64,000 bases of DNA from Candidatus Alistipes faecavium (GTDB lineage Bacteria; Bacteroidota; Bacteroidia; Bacteroidales; Rikenellaceae). The stretch lies in contig DWYP01000032.1 in assembly GCA_019118605.1 (NCBI GenBank), forward strand, positions 1-64,000. Direction: 5' to 3'. How positions within the stretch are numbered: position 1 is the first letter of the stretch; each line of letters opens with the position of its first letter. The notes beneath the pieces were generated by a model. That model searched no databases and was not told the origin of the DNA. It saw only the letters and a list, made by a program, of their open reading frames with translations. Position numbers and translations under genes: made by a program. Positions 8,901 through 16,683 of this stretch are shown one piece after another.

Positions 8901-9033
8901 CTTCTTCTTCTACAAAGACGCTCCGATGGATCCCGACGTATCGATGGGTACCGGAAACGGACTCCAGGGCTTCGACGTATTCAATCTGCCCACGACCCGC
9001 AGCTTCGGTCTGAATGTGAAACTGAACTTCTAA
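5956..9033 (+). CDS. SusC/RagA-type TonB-dependent outer-membrane transporter
   Basis: A 1025-residue outer-membrane importer that works with the SusD-like lipoprotein next door to bring in an oligosaccharide or other large nutrient. A signal peptide ends near residue 33 (AFKANAQ). A carboxypeptidase-D-like regulatory domain covers about 39-110 (GTLEGIVKDDMGPLVGATV). The SusC signature VVVTALGI at 118-125 precedes the plug (LQGKAAGLQI) and the 22-strand barrel. It ends in an aromatic residue (NVKLNF), as usual for barrels. There is no STN domain, so signalling through an anti-sigma factor is unlikely. No glycosidase or regulator is linked, leaving the substrate unknown. Confidence 0.96.
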   Translation: MTNLIKKTLFGCCALLLAMCVIEPATAFKANAQGGGNGTLEGIVKDDMGPLVGATVIVVGTQHGTSTDINGAFFLDKLEIGNVIQVSYVGYNPVEIVFQGQTHQEIVLKGDANELDAVVVTALGIERQSKTLTYAAETVGGDDVADIKSINMINSLQGKAAGLQITPNSTGAGGSSKILFRGNKSINGSNQPLVVVDGVPLMMNITSDQVDSNWGGQRDGGDAMSTINPDDIASISLLKGASAAALYGAVAANGAIMITTKSGSEGRMSISVSSNTTVETPISLPEFQNTYGGTDQYSWGDKLSSKAPNYAKEFFRTGYTTNNSISINGGAKDMRAYFSYGNVTSGGITPDNDYSQHTLNSKVGFDLFNDHVKIDFNAKYVNQHITNQPAGGFVFNPLVGTYTFPRGGDWDGYKNNFEVYDGNRSAYIQNWVTTTDETNSNPYWLLNREKPIVERNRYEFGGSIKYEIIEGLSLTGRMRYERADEHFVRNHYASSYGDKYTMGKLDDNRYFSEQLYADVLAQYDHTWGDFSLNATAGSSMTRTQSNNVSLLYEQNKFNAPGDGGAYYPNVFNPENYYQNGASLGLTRKRLNSVFATATFGFKEGLFIDVTARNDWSSALAYTDSYSFFYPSIGASLLLDQFVDMGENIDLFKFRASYSIVGNDVPVYKTNPLYTIGDQGAIAPPESVPFRTLKPEKTHSFEAGFDGEFLQHRLHISATYYKTNTKNQYFEVTLPWESGYKSQFVNAGNVQNQGFELTAGWFQDFGNEFTWSTDLNMSYNDNKIIELFDGIQDGVTISNMGGAKVILYEGGHYGDLYVRTLERNDDGTLKTTQPEGTDYLIPVNGSDENSKMKYVGDMNSKVNLGWSNTFRYKDFTLGFLIDARIGGKVLSMTEATLDGYGVSKRTGDARDQGYVMRDGVKFTNVKAYYDTVGATSFNSVYNVEDYVYDATNVRMREISLGYTFRNLFGDSKHLTLALIARNLFFFYKDAPMDPDVSMGTGNGLQGFDVFNLPTTRSFGLNVKLNF

Positions 9034-9051
9034 AAAAAGCGATTGAACATT

Positions 9052-10776
9052 ATGAAACTGAAAAACATATTCAAATACACCGCAGCAATGGCGCTTTCCG
9101 TTACGATGCTGGGCGCCTGCACCGGAGATTTCGAGGAGTTGAACACCAATCCCTACGAAGTGGATCCCAGTGTGCTGCCTTTCGATGCACAGTTCTCGAC
9201 GCCGCTGACATACAGTTATCCTCCTCACCAGAACCTCTTCCAGTACTGGACTTCGCTGTCGATCGACAACTACGGCGGATACTTCGAAGTGCCCCACAGC
9301 AACTGGACGATGGCCCGCTACAGCCTCAACCGCGGATTCTGCGGCGGCATGCATGAGAACTTCATGCAGAAGATCTTCAACAACACGCGCCGTCTGATCA
9401 AGCAGTGCGACGAGTCGGAGATGTACGACATTGCAGCCGTGGCACGCATCGTCGAGGTCTACAACCTGCTCCAGTACACCGACACCTACGGCCCGGTACC
9501 CTATTCGTCGGTCATCGCGGCCGATGAGATGACCGAGCGTCCGAGCTCCTACGCCTACGACAAGCAGCAGGACATCTACAAGGCCATGTTCGCACAGATC
9601 GAAGAGGCTATCAAGGGACTCGACACCACGACCGACGGTCTTGCCAATTTCGACGTTTGGTGCAAAGGCGACCGCTCGCTCTGGAAGAAGGTGGCCAACC
9701 AGCTCAAGCTCCGCATGGCCATCCGTATCGTGAAGATCGACCCGACCAACGCCCAGAAGTATGCCCAGGAGGCCATTACGGCAGGCGTGCTCACCGACCA
9801 GGACATCCTCATCTCGGACTACTCGAACGAGCTGCGCCGCATGATGGACTGGTGGGATTCGGGCATCGGATCGTCGATCGTCACCGTCATGAACGGCTTC
9901 AACGACCCGCGCCGTCCGCTCTACTTCACCACCAACGTGCGTGACCTCGTGAAGGAGACCGCCGTGGCCGGCTCCGACGGAAAATACAAGAAAGAGGACA
10001 TCCTCATCGCCAAGGGAGAGCAATACATCGGCGTTCCGGTAGGCTGCGAGTTGGGCAACAAGAACGGCGGAAACGACAACCAGCGCGTATACTACTCGTT
10101 CCTGGCAGGTTCGTACTCCACGCCGCTGCCGATCATGTTCGCAGCCGAGGGATGGTTCCTGCGCGCCGAGGCGAAGCTCCGCTGGAACATCGGCAGCGAG
10201 TCGGTACAGGAACTCTATGAGACGGGTATCCGCACCTCGATCAAGAACCAGTACGCATACCGCAAATCGACGGCTGCGGCAGCCTGGTCCGAGAAGGGCC
10301 TGACGGCGCCCAACATGGACAACATCGCCGATGACGCGACGATCAACGCCTACATCAACGGAACGACCACGCAGGAGGACTATGTGGATCCCTGGAAGTC
10401 CGAATACAATTCCGAGGCTCCGAACAAGCTCTGCGTGAAGTGGGACGAAGGCGCCTCGAACGAGGACAAGCTCGCACGCATCATCATGCAGAAGTGGATT
10501 GCCAACTACCCGCTGTCGGTGGAGGCCTGGGCCGACTACCGCCGTACGGGCTATCCGAAGCTGTTCCGTCCGAAGATGAACCTGGATCCCTCGACCATCG
10601 ACACCGAACTCGGCCCGCGCCGTCTGATCTACAGCGAGACGGAGCTGAGCGCCAACACGGCTGAAGTAGAAAAGGGTATCGAGCTGCTCAAGGCCGAATC
10701 TTCGGAGGTGAAGGGTTCGGGCGATACCGGCGGCACCCGCCTGTGGTGGGATGTCAAGGACAAGAGCAACTTCTAA
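9052..10776 (+). CDS. SusD/RagB-family surface nutrient-binding lipoprotein
   Basis: Partner of the SusC-like protein, covering its outer face and capturing the substrate. Translation most likely starts at the ATG at 9052; a TTG at 9043 is in frame but gives a less typical signal peptide. The lipobox is MLGAC with C23 as lipidated cysteine, followed by TGDFEELNTNP, a hallmark of this subgroup. The 574-residue length, the RLIKQC and YTDTYGPVPYS segments and the C-terminal EAWADYRRTGYP fit the SusD-like alpha-helical fold. The gap to susC is 18 bases, so they are co-transcribed, and a strong terminator ends the unit. Confidence 0.94.
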   Translation: MKLKNIFKYTAAMALSVTMLGACTGDFEELNTNPYEVDPSVLPFDAQFSTPLTYSYPPHQNLFQYWTSLSIDNYGGYFEVPHSNWTMARYSLNRGFCGGMHENFMQKIFNNTRRLIKQCDESEMYDIAAVARIVEVYNLLQYTDTYGPVPYSSVIAADEMTERPSSYAYDKQQDIYKAMFAQIEEAIKGLDTTTDGLANFDVWCKGDRSLWKKVANQLKLRMAIRIVKIDPTNAQKYAQEAITAGVLTDQDILISDYSNELRRMMDWWDSGIGSSIVTVMNGFNDPRRPLYFTTNVRDLVKETAVAGSDGKYKKEDILIAKGEQYIGVPVGCELGNKNGGNDNQRVYYSFLAGSYSTPLPIMFAAEGWFLRAEAKLRWNIGSESVQELYETGIRTSIKNQYAYRKSTAAAAWSEKGLTAPNMDNIADDATINAYINGTTTQEDYVDPWKSEYNSEAPNKLCVKWDEGASNEDKLARIIMQKWIANYPLSVEAWADYRRTGYPKLFRPKMNLDPSTIDTELGPRRLIYSETELSANTAEVEKGIELLKAESSEVKGSGDTGGTRLWWDVKDKSNF

Positions 10777-10810
10777 CCGAACTCACAGAGGGAGCTGATC
10801 CCTGATTCCG

Positions 10811-10843
10811 GCCCGCCGAGCTGTTTGCTCGGCGGGCTTTTTT
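10811..10843 (+). terminator. terminator of the susC-susD operon
   Basis: GCCCGCCGAGC pairs with GCTCGGCGGGC around a short loop, then TTTTTT. Confidence 0.93.
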
Positions 10844-10993
10844 GCGCCCGCGGACACACAGGGAGCAGCGGACTGGGATTGAGGCAAGTGAAGGAAAAGG
10901 CTGCGATCGGGAAGCGGGCGGGCAAGAGAACAGGGTGTCGGCAGAGAAGGAAACAGGTAAGTAAGCAAGCAGGTAAGCGGCGAACAGCCAAAA
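10844..10993. other. convergent intergenic spacer, no gene seen
   Basis: Purine-rich sequence with short drifting repeats (AGGTAAGTAAGCAAGCAGGTAAGC near 10955-10978, given here only as a landmark in two overlapping parts). No coding frame, RNA fold or promoter is recognisable between the two terminators. Confidence 0.4.
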
Positions 10994-11034
10994 GCGAGGC
11001 GGCAACCTTTCACAGGTTGCCGCCTCGCTTTTTA
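10994..11034. terminator. bidirectional terminator downstream of ppiD
   Basis: GCGAGGCGGCAACCT and its exact complement form a 15-bp stem with a five-base loop. T runs follow in both directions (TTTTT rightward, TTTT leftward). Its position fits as the terminator of the leftward envelope operon. Confidence 0.9.
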
Positions 11035-11099
11035 TGATTGGAAGGGGATCGCCGCAAGCACCGCTCGCTTGCCCCCCTCTCCTCCGTACGTAAGGGAGA

Positions 11100-13133
11100 T
11101 TAGAAGTACTTGCCGCGCAGATCCTGGATCTTGGCCATCTGCTGGATGGCGGGAATCACGAACTGCTGCGCCATACCCTCGGCCATGGCCTGCGCACGCA
11201 CGCGCTCACCCTCGGCTGTCTGCTTCTCGGTCGTCTGGACGTCTTCCACCTCGAAGACATACACGCCCGAAAGGCCCTTTACAGGAGCCGAAACGGCACC
11301 CTTCTCCGAAGCGGTGATGGCTCCCACGAGGCGCGGCTCAAGGGCATTGACACCGTTTACATAGAAGGTCTCGTAAGTCACGTCCGAGAAGTCCCCGACC
11401 TCCGAACCGAGGCTGGCGGCCTGCTCGTCGAGCGTCGTGCCCGACAGCGACTTGACGATATGGTCGTATTTCTTGTCGCGGAGCACCTGAGCGCGAACCT
11501 GCGCTGCGACCTTCTCCAGCGAGGCATATTCATTGTCGTCCACCTCGGTCAGCATGGCGATCACGTAATCCTTGCCCACACTGAAGATCTCAGAAAGGTC
11601 TCCCGGCTCGGCGCCGTAGGCCCAGCGTGTCAGCTCACGCGAATCCTCCAGACCACGAACCGTGCGCTCGCCCTGGCTGATCTGCGCAACACGCGGCGTA
11701 AGGGCTGCGGCAGCAGCGGCATCGGCAAACGCCTCCGACGAACCCTTGGCATCGACCGAGAAGGTACCGGCCTGGCTGTGGATCGTACGACGCGTAGCAT
11801 CGGATGCAATCACCGGATAGGTGATCGTGGCAACCTGCACGTGCTTCGTGGGTTTGTCGGCACGGTACACCTGGATCAGCTGGATGGCATCGCCCGAAGC
11901 AACCTTCACGATATCGCCCTTCTTGGCCGTGGCCAGCGCATCGATGAACTCGCCCGAGAAGGCCGAGAAAGGCATGACGCCCACCTCGCCGCCGTTGGCT
12001 GCCGTGGCCTCGTAGAGCGAATACTGCATGGCGGTCTGTGCGAAGTCCGCACCGTTGCGCAGGGTCGTCAGCAGGCTGTCGGCCAGCGCCTCCTGCGTAT
12101 AGGGAAGTACGATATGGCGGATGCCGATCGAATCGGGCGCCATCTTCGAATCCACCACGCGGGACATCGTCCATTCGTTATTCTTCAGCACCGGGCCGTA
12201 CATCTTGTCGGCCATCAGCGCCGCGGACTCCTCCTCGGAGAGCTGCGCTCCCGAGATATAGGTCTCCGAGACCTTGCCGTTGCGGTTCGCACGCACGAAG
12301 CTCCGCACCTCCTCGGTGGCGGCAAACTCCCGGCCTACCTCCGTGGCGGTATTCTCCAGATCCTGCAGGTCGGCGTCCGTGGGATCCACGGCGAAGACCA
12401 CGTAGGAAATCGTGCGCGACGGCGTCTGCTTGAACATGTCCTTGTGGCTGTCGTAGTAGGCTTTCAGGTCGCTGTTCGTCACGTTGACCAGCGAATCCGG
12501 AACGGACGAATAGCGCTTGCCGGCCCATTTCCCCGAATAGGTGTTGTTGGCCGACTCGACACCGCGGTCAACCTCCAGCGTATTGACATACACGCCGCCC
12601 TTGACCAGTCCGGCGTATTTCTGGAAGAGCGTCTCCATGCGGATCTGGTCGTTGAGCTGCGCCCAGGCCTGTGCGGCCTCGGGGTTCGTCTCGGCCTGTG
12701 CGAGGAACTGGCCGATAGCCTCGACGTTCAACCGGCCCGTACGGGGATCGGCGAAGGCGTTCTGGAGCGTCTGCGAATAGCTCTGGCCGCTGAGGATCGC
12801 CATGCGCTCGGGCTCCGTGAGGCGGATTCCCACGCGCTCGAATCCGGGCGTCAGCACATACTTCGAGATCAGGGCCTGCCACGTGGCGTTGGCCAGCATC
12901 GCCGACTGCTGCTCGTCGCTCTCCTGGATGCCGCTCTGGTTCTTCACCAGCTCGTACTGCTCGTAATATTCCGAGTAATTGATCTTTTCTCCGTCGATCA
13001 CGCCGACACGGGGATCGTTGCCCGTGAAGCCCATTTCGGTCTTCAGGGAGAGGATGAATGCCAAGAGGGCCAGCGCGATAATGATCGAAAGCAGGATGCC
13101 GAACTTGGTACGTAACGTGTTTAAACTTGCCAT
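11100..13133 (-). CDS. ppiD: PpiD/SurA-like peptidyl-prolyl isomerase, membrane-anchored periplasmic chaperone
   Basis: A 677-residue folding factor for proteins crossing the periplasm. One N-terminal membrane helix (about 12-30, ILLSIIIALALLAFIL) anchors a SurA-like N-terminal domain (to about 200). A parvulin domain follows in the middle (IGIRHIVLP, then NGADFAQTAMQYS and GGEVGVMPFSAFSGEF), with a second, weaker parvulin-like segment and an alpha-helical tail. The architecture and length match Bacteroidetes PpiD/SurA proteins. It is the last gene of the leftward envelope block, 78 bases after the CorC-like gene, and has a possible promoter of its own. Confidence 0.9.
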   Translation of the reverse strand: MASLNTLRTKFGILLSIIIALALLAFILSLKTEMGFTGNDPRVGVIDGEKINYSEYYEQYELVKNQSGIQESDEQQSAMLANATWQALISKYVLTPGFERVGIRLTEPERMAILSGQSYSQTLQNAFADPRTGRLNVEAIGQFLAQAETNPEAAQAWAQLNDQIRMETLFQKYAGLVKGGVYVNTLEVDRGVESANNTYSGKWAGKRYSSVPDSLVNVTNSDLKAYYDSHKDMFKQTPSRTISYVVFAVDPTDADLQDLENTATEVGREFAATEEVRSFVRANRNGKVSETYISGAQLSEEESAALMADKMYGPVLKNNEWTMSRVVDSKMAPDSIGIRHIVLPYTQEALADSLLTTLRNGADFAQTAMQYSLYEATAANGGEVGVMPFSAFSGEFIDALATAKKGDIVKVASGDAIQLIQVYRADKPTKHVQVATITYPVIASDATRRTIHSQAGTFSVDAKGSSEAFADAAAAAALTPRVAQISQGERTVRGLEDSRELTRWAYGAEPGDLSEIFSVGKDYVIAMLTEVDDNEYASLEKVAAQVRAQVLRDKKYDHIVKSLSGTTLDEQAASLGSEVGDFSDVTYETFYVNGVNALEPRLVGAITASEKGAVSAPVKGLSGVYVFEVEDVQTTEKQTAEGERVRAQAMAEGMAQQFVIPAIQQMAKIQDLRGKYF

Positions 13134-13174
13134 ATAAATCGTGTATTATTCGTTTTGGCTTTTTTTTGATCTGC

Positions 13175-13182
13175 CAAAGGTA
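13175..13182 (-). promoter_or_regulatory. candidate -7 element for ppiD
   Basis: TACCTTTG on the minus strand, an exact TAnnTTTG match 42 bases before the start codon. No TTTG was found at the standard distance upstream. Confidence 0.45.
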
Positions 13183-13211
13183 GTAAAAATTCGCTAATAG
13201 ACCTATATATA

Positions 13212-14474
13212 TTACAATTTTTTCACCCTTGCCAACTCGATCCGCGAGCGCGTCGTGCGCAGGATCCGGAGCTGCAGGTTCCCGATGACTACCGTCTCTC
13301 CGGACGAAGGAATTCCGTCGTAGTTGTAGATGATGAAACCCGCGAGCGTGTCGTACTCGCGGCTCTCCTCGATGCCCAGGTCGTACTTCTCATTGAGGTA
13401 CTTCACCTCCAGGCGGCACGAGAAGACATATTCGTCGACGCCGACCTGCTTCTCGATCAGCTCCGGGACGTCGTGCTCGTCCTCGATCTCCCCGAAGATC
13501 TGCTCCAGGACGTCCTCAAGCGAGATGATGCCCGCCGTGCCGCCGAACTCGTCGATCACCACGGCGATATTCAAGCGGTGCTTGATGAAGTTCTCCAGCA
13601 TGTGCTGCAGGGGCATCGTCTCGGGGACGAAGTTCACCTCCATCATCACGTCGGAAATCCGCTGCGGACAGGTAAAAAGGCTCTTCGAGTTGACGTATCC
13701 CACGATGTTGTCGATCGACTCGCGCCAGACGAAGATGCGCGAGAACTTCGAATCCACGAACCGCGCGGTGAGCTGCTCGATCGTCGTGGAGTCGAGATCC
13801 ACGGCCTCGACATCCACACGCGGGACCATGCAGTCGCGCACGCGCAGGTCGGCGAAGTCCAGGGCGTTCTGGAAGAGTTTGAACTCGTGGTCGGGCTCGG
13901 CATGCTGCTCCGAAACGTTGGCGTCGAGCAGCGCCGCGAGATCCTCGAGGTTGAAGCTCGGGGTGATGTTCTTCTCCTCGACACGGCGGCCCGCAAGGCG
14001 CAGGATCCCGTGCGAGAGCAGCGTCGTAAAGCGTGCGACGGGATAGAGGATGATGTAGAAGAAGTAGATCACCGGAGCCAGCACCCGGTAATAGAAGTTC
14101 GGATTGTTCTTGAAAACCGACTTCGGGAGGAACTCCGCGAAGAAGATGATGATGACGGTCGAAATGGCCGTATCGGCCGCTACGGAACCGTTCTGTGCGA
14201 GGTGCTCCCACCCGCAGGCGCCGTATACCATGCGCAGGAGCTGCGACATGGCCAGCGAATAGACGACCAGGGCAATGTTGTTGCCCACGAGGATCGTCGT
14301 GATGTACTGTCCGGGGTGGGTCGAAAAAACCTCCGCGATGCGGTCGAACAGGCGGCTCTGTTTGCGGTCGATCTCCAGTTTGAGGCGGTTCTTGCTCGTG
14401 AAGGCAATCTCCATTCCCGAGAAGAAGGCCGACAGGATCAGCATGGCGACGATCAATAGAACGACGGAAAGCAT
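13212..14474 (-). CDS. CNNM/CorC-family membrane protein with CBS domains
   Basis: A 420-residue protein with the DUF21 transmembrane part (about 1-190, starting LSVVLLIVAMLILSAFFSGME), two CBS domains (about 205-330, DCMVPRVDVEAVD and ISLEDVLEQIFGEIEDE) and a CorC/HlyC C-terminal domain (340-415). Family members are linked to magnesium or cobalt homeostasis; relatives named GldE support gliding in other Bacteroidetes. FGEIEDEHD is the usual closing motif of the second CBS domain. It lies 14 bases after lptC, so it is co-transcribed. The transported ion cannot be inferred. Confidence 0.92.
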   Translation of the reverse strand: MLSVVLLIVAMLILSAFFSGMEIAFTSKNRLKLEIDRKQSRLFDRIAEVFSTHPGQYITTILVGNNIALVVYSLAMSQLLRMVYGACGWEHLAQNGSVAADTAISTVIIIFFAEFLPKSVFKNNPNFYYRVLAPVIYFFYIILYPVARFTTLLSHGILRLAGRRVEEKNITPSFNLEDLAALLDANVSEQHAEPDHEFKLFQNALDFADLRVRDCMVPRVDVEAVDLDSTTIEQLTARFVDSKFSRIFVWRESIDNIVGYVNSKSLFTCPQRISDVMMEVNFVPETMPLQHMLENFIKHRLNIAVVIDEFGGTAGIISLEDVLEQIFGEIEDEHDVPELIEKQVGVDEYVFSCRLEVKYLNEKYDLGIEESREYDTLAGFIIYNYDGIPSSGETVVIGNLQLRILRTTRSRIELARVKKL

Positions 14475-14488
14475 GGCATTCGATTGGA

Positions 14489-15286
14489 TTATTCGGCCGA
14501 ACGGCCGCGGACGGGACGCCGGCGCCCCTCCTCGAGCGGTTCAACCGGGATGTTGGCCGGGCGCTGCAGGGTCGCATCCTCCTTGACGGAAGGAGTGTCC
14601 GCTCCCCGGGACACGGATCCGGAAGCAGCTTCCCCCGATTGCGGAGCCGGTCCGGCAACGGGAGCCGGGTCCTCGGCCGAGGAGAGCGAGTCGGCAGCCG
14701 TGGAGTCGGACGTGCGCTTCATCTCCACCTCCATCCGGCCCTTCATGCGGCGGAAACGCCAGTCGTTGAACTCCTCGTCGGATTCGAAGCCCTCACCGAC
14801 CATCACGTCGCGGCCGTTGTTCTGCACGATCTTCGAATCGACGTTCGAATAGACCTTCCCGGTACGGGCGTTCCAGAACAATTGCTGCGTATAGAGGGTC
14901 TTGCCGTCGGACTTCTCGACCACGACGTTTCCCTTGGCCTCCCACAATTCGCGGTTGATGTAGTAGATGGCGTAGTTGGCCGTGAGCACGGCGTCCACCG
15001 AAGTAAGCGAATCGTTCTTGTAGGTTGTGATCTTCACACCCTTGGGGAACTCACGGTAGGGTTCGCGCGCCAGGGTGTAGCCTTCGAGCAGCGGCGTGAC
15101 GAAGTGGTACGCCCGACGCCCGTTCTGCGAGCTGACGATCGACAGATCCTCGCTGTACTCGGTCATCAGCGACTCGCCGCCCGACTCCGCAGCAGCATCC
15201 TCGCCCCTCCCGCAAGAGAATAGCAAGATAGCACTCCCCGCAAGGGAGAGTGCTACCCTGAGATATCTTGCCGCGGGCATTCCCAT
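14489..15286 (-). CDS. lptC: LPS export protein LptC with extended C-terminal tail
   Basis: Periplasmic part of the LPS transport bridge, taking LPS from the LptBFG pump to LptA. The ATG at 15286 is preferred over an adjacent TTG; a third start at 15280 is possible. A lipoprotein-like leader (LAGSAILLFSC) is followed by the LptC beta-jellyroll: MTEYSEDLSIVSSQNGRR, YREFPKGVKITTYKND, ANYAIYYINRELWEAKGNVVV and a final VGEGFESDEEFNDW. After about residue 195 there is a low-complexity Pro/Ser/Glu/Ala-rich tail of roughly 65 residues that is not part of the usual fold. Tight spacing to both neighbours indicates an operon. Confidence 0.9.
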   Translation of the reverse strand: MGMPAARYLRVALSLAGSAILLFSCGRGEDAAAESGGESLMTEYSEDLSIVSSQNGRRAYHFVTPLLEGYTLAREPYREFPKGVKITTYKNDSLTSVDAVLTANYAIYYINRELWEAKGNVVVEKSDGKTLYTQQLFWNARTGKVYSNVDSKIVQNNGRDVMVGEGFESDEEFNDWRFRRMKGRMEVEMKRTSDSTAADSLSSAEDPAPVAGPAPQSGEAASGSVSRGADTPSVKEDATLQRPANIPVEPLEEGRRRPVRGRSAE

Positions 15287-15307
15287 CAAAAACGTCTCCG
15301 AAGGAAA

Positions 15308-16642
15308 TTAGCGCGGACGAACGGTCGTTACGACACCGGCAGCCGTTCCACAGGTCACCGTGTAGCGGGCGCCTTCCGACAACTCGTTGAAGAAGCACTC
15401 CTCCGAGCTGGGGAATCCGTTGCGGAACGCCGTCAGCGACTTCTTCGCAGGCTCCACATACTCCGAATCCGAGGGGAGCAGCTCCAGGGCCTTCGACATC
15501 GTGTCGTAGGCGGCCCAGTAAACGGCCTGACCGGCGAAGCCTCCGCAGGCGGCAGCCGACGAAGCATAGCACTGTGCCAGCACGAAGTAGGGAACTCCGT
15601 CTTCGGGGTTCAGGTCGCGGGCCTGACGGGCGGCATCGGCGGCATCGGGAATCTCGTTGGCGGCGAGGCCTACCAGGGCGATGCGCACAAGCAGGAGCTG
15701 ACGCTCGGCGGGATCCTGCTCCACGGCAAGCGCCTCGTTGAGGTAGGTCTTGGCCTTGGCGAAGTCTCCCTTGTTCTGGAATGCCTGGGCCAGGAACATG
15801 GCCGTTTCGGACGAAGGCTTCACCTCATAATACTTTTCGGCGACCGAGAAATAGAAGTCGCTGCTGCACTCGGCGCGCGACATCAGCGCCACGGCCTGGG
15901 CCAGCAGGGCCTCGTCCTCGGGAGTGGCGGCCAGCTTCGCCTTGAACAGGGCCTCGAGGTTCTCGCAGCTGGCGGCGCCGCTCAATCCGAAGGCGGCGTC
16001 GAACTGATCCTTGTACTCCGCAGCGGCGGGGTTGTTCGTAAAGATCGGGGCGAGGCGGTCATACTCCGAAAGCACCTCGTCGGGCATCACCTCGTCGGTA
16101 TTTTTGTAATCCTCGCAGAGGTTCGTGAAGTAGACGGCCACGGTCTCGGGGTCGCTCTTGGCGCCGCCGGCCTCGATGGCCTCACGGAATGCCTCGCGGA
16201 TTCCCGCGCGGTCGTTCGGACGGTAGGTCAGGTATTCGCGGGCCTTGCGGTCGAGGATGTAGGCCGTACCGCGCGTAGCGTGCGATCCGAAGTTCTCGTT
16301 GCGCAGGTCGTAGAGCAGCAGCAGCGAGTCGACATACATGTTCTTCTCATCCAGGCTCTTGGCACGATTGATCTTGTTCTTGTAGAGCGTGATGCCGCGC
16401 ACGAAGGTGTTCTCCGAAGCCTTCGGGCACTTGGCCAGCAGCTCCTGAAGGTAACGCGTGGCACCGTCGTAATCCTTGTTGTCGCAGGCCTCCTTGAAGA
16501 AGTTGCTGTTCAGGATGTTCTGCTGTCTTTCTTCGGGAGTGTCACCCCATATCGCATACTTGGGGTCGCTGAAGTCCTGTGCATACGTGGCGACAGCCAT
16601 GACTGCGCACGCCGCAGAGAGCAAAAACTTAAACTTTTTCAT
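15308..16642 (-). CDS. secreted TPR-repeat protein
   Basis: A 444-residue exported protein. A signal peptide ends near residue 21 (AVATYAQ), and the rest is alpha-helical with TPR-like motifs. Recognisable repeats include NKDYDGATRYLQELLAKCP (about 55-75), AMFLAQAFQNKGDFAKAKTY (about 290-310) and DAARQARDLNPEDGVPYFVL. TPR proteins act as scaffolds for protein contacts and have no inferable chemistry. It lies between a FadL-like barrel and lptC in a conserved envelope block, so a role in assembling or counting outer-membrane parts is plausible but unproven. Confidence 0.85.
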   Translation of the reverse strand: MKKFKFLLSAACAVMAVATYAQDFSDPKYAIWGDTPEERQQNILNSNFFKEACDNKDYDGATRYLQELLAKCPKASENTFVRGITLYKNKINRAKSLDEKNMYVDSLLLLYDLRNENFGSHATRGTAYILDRKAREYLTYRPNDRAGIREAFREAIEAGGAKSDPETVAVYFTNLCEDYKNTDEVMPDEVLSEYDRLAPIFTNNPAAAEYKDQFDAAFGLSGAASCENLEALFKAKLAATPEDEALLAQAVALMSRAECSSDFYFSVAEKYYEVKPSSETAMFLAQAFQNKGDFAKAKTYLNEALAVEQDPAERQLLLVRIALVGLAANEIPDAADAARQARDLNPEDGVPYFVLAQCYASSAAACGGFAGQAVYWAAYDTMSKALELLPSDSEYVEPAKKSLTAFRNGFPSSEECFFNELSEGARYTVTCGTAAGVVTTVRPR

Positions 16643-16683
16643 CGGTCAGATTAATTTTTGTGTATGAGAATATTATTATCGGT

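Noticed and set aside
5929..10023. Very long open frame on the minus strand (over 1360 codons) opposite susC-susD
   Set aside because: It is the antisense image of GC-rich coding DNA, has no signal, domain or plausible start, and its translation is Val/Gly/Arg-rich. The plus strand has clear SusC/SusD proteins.
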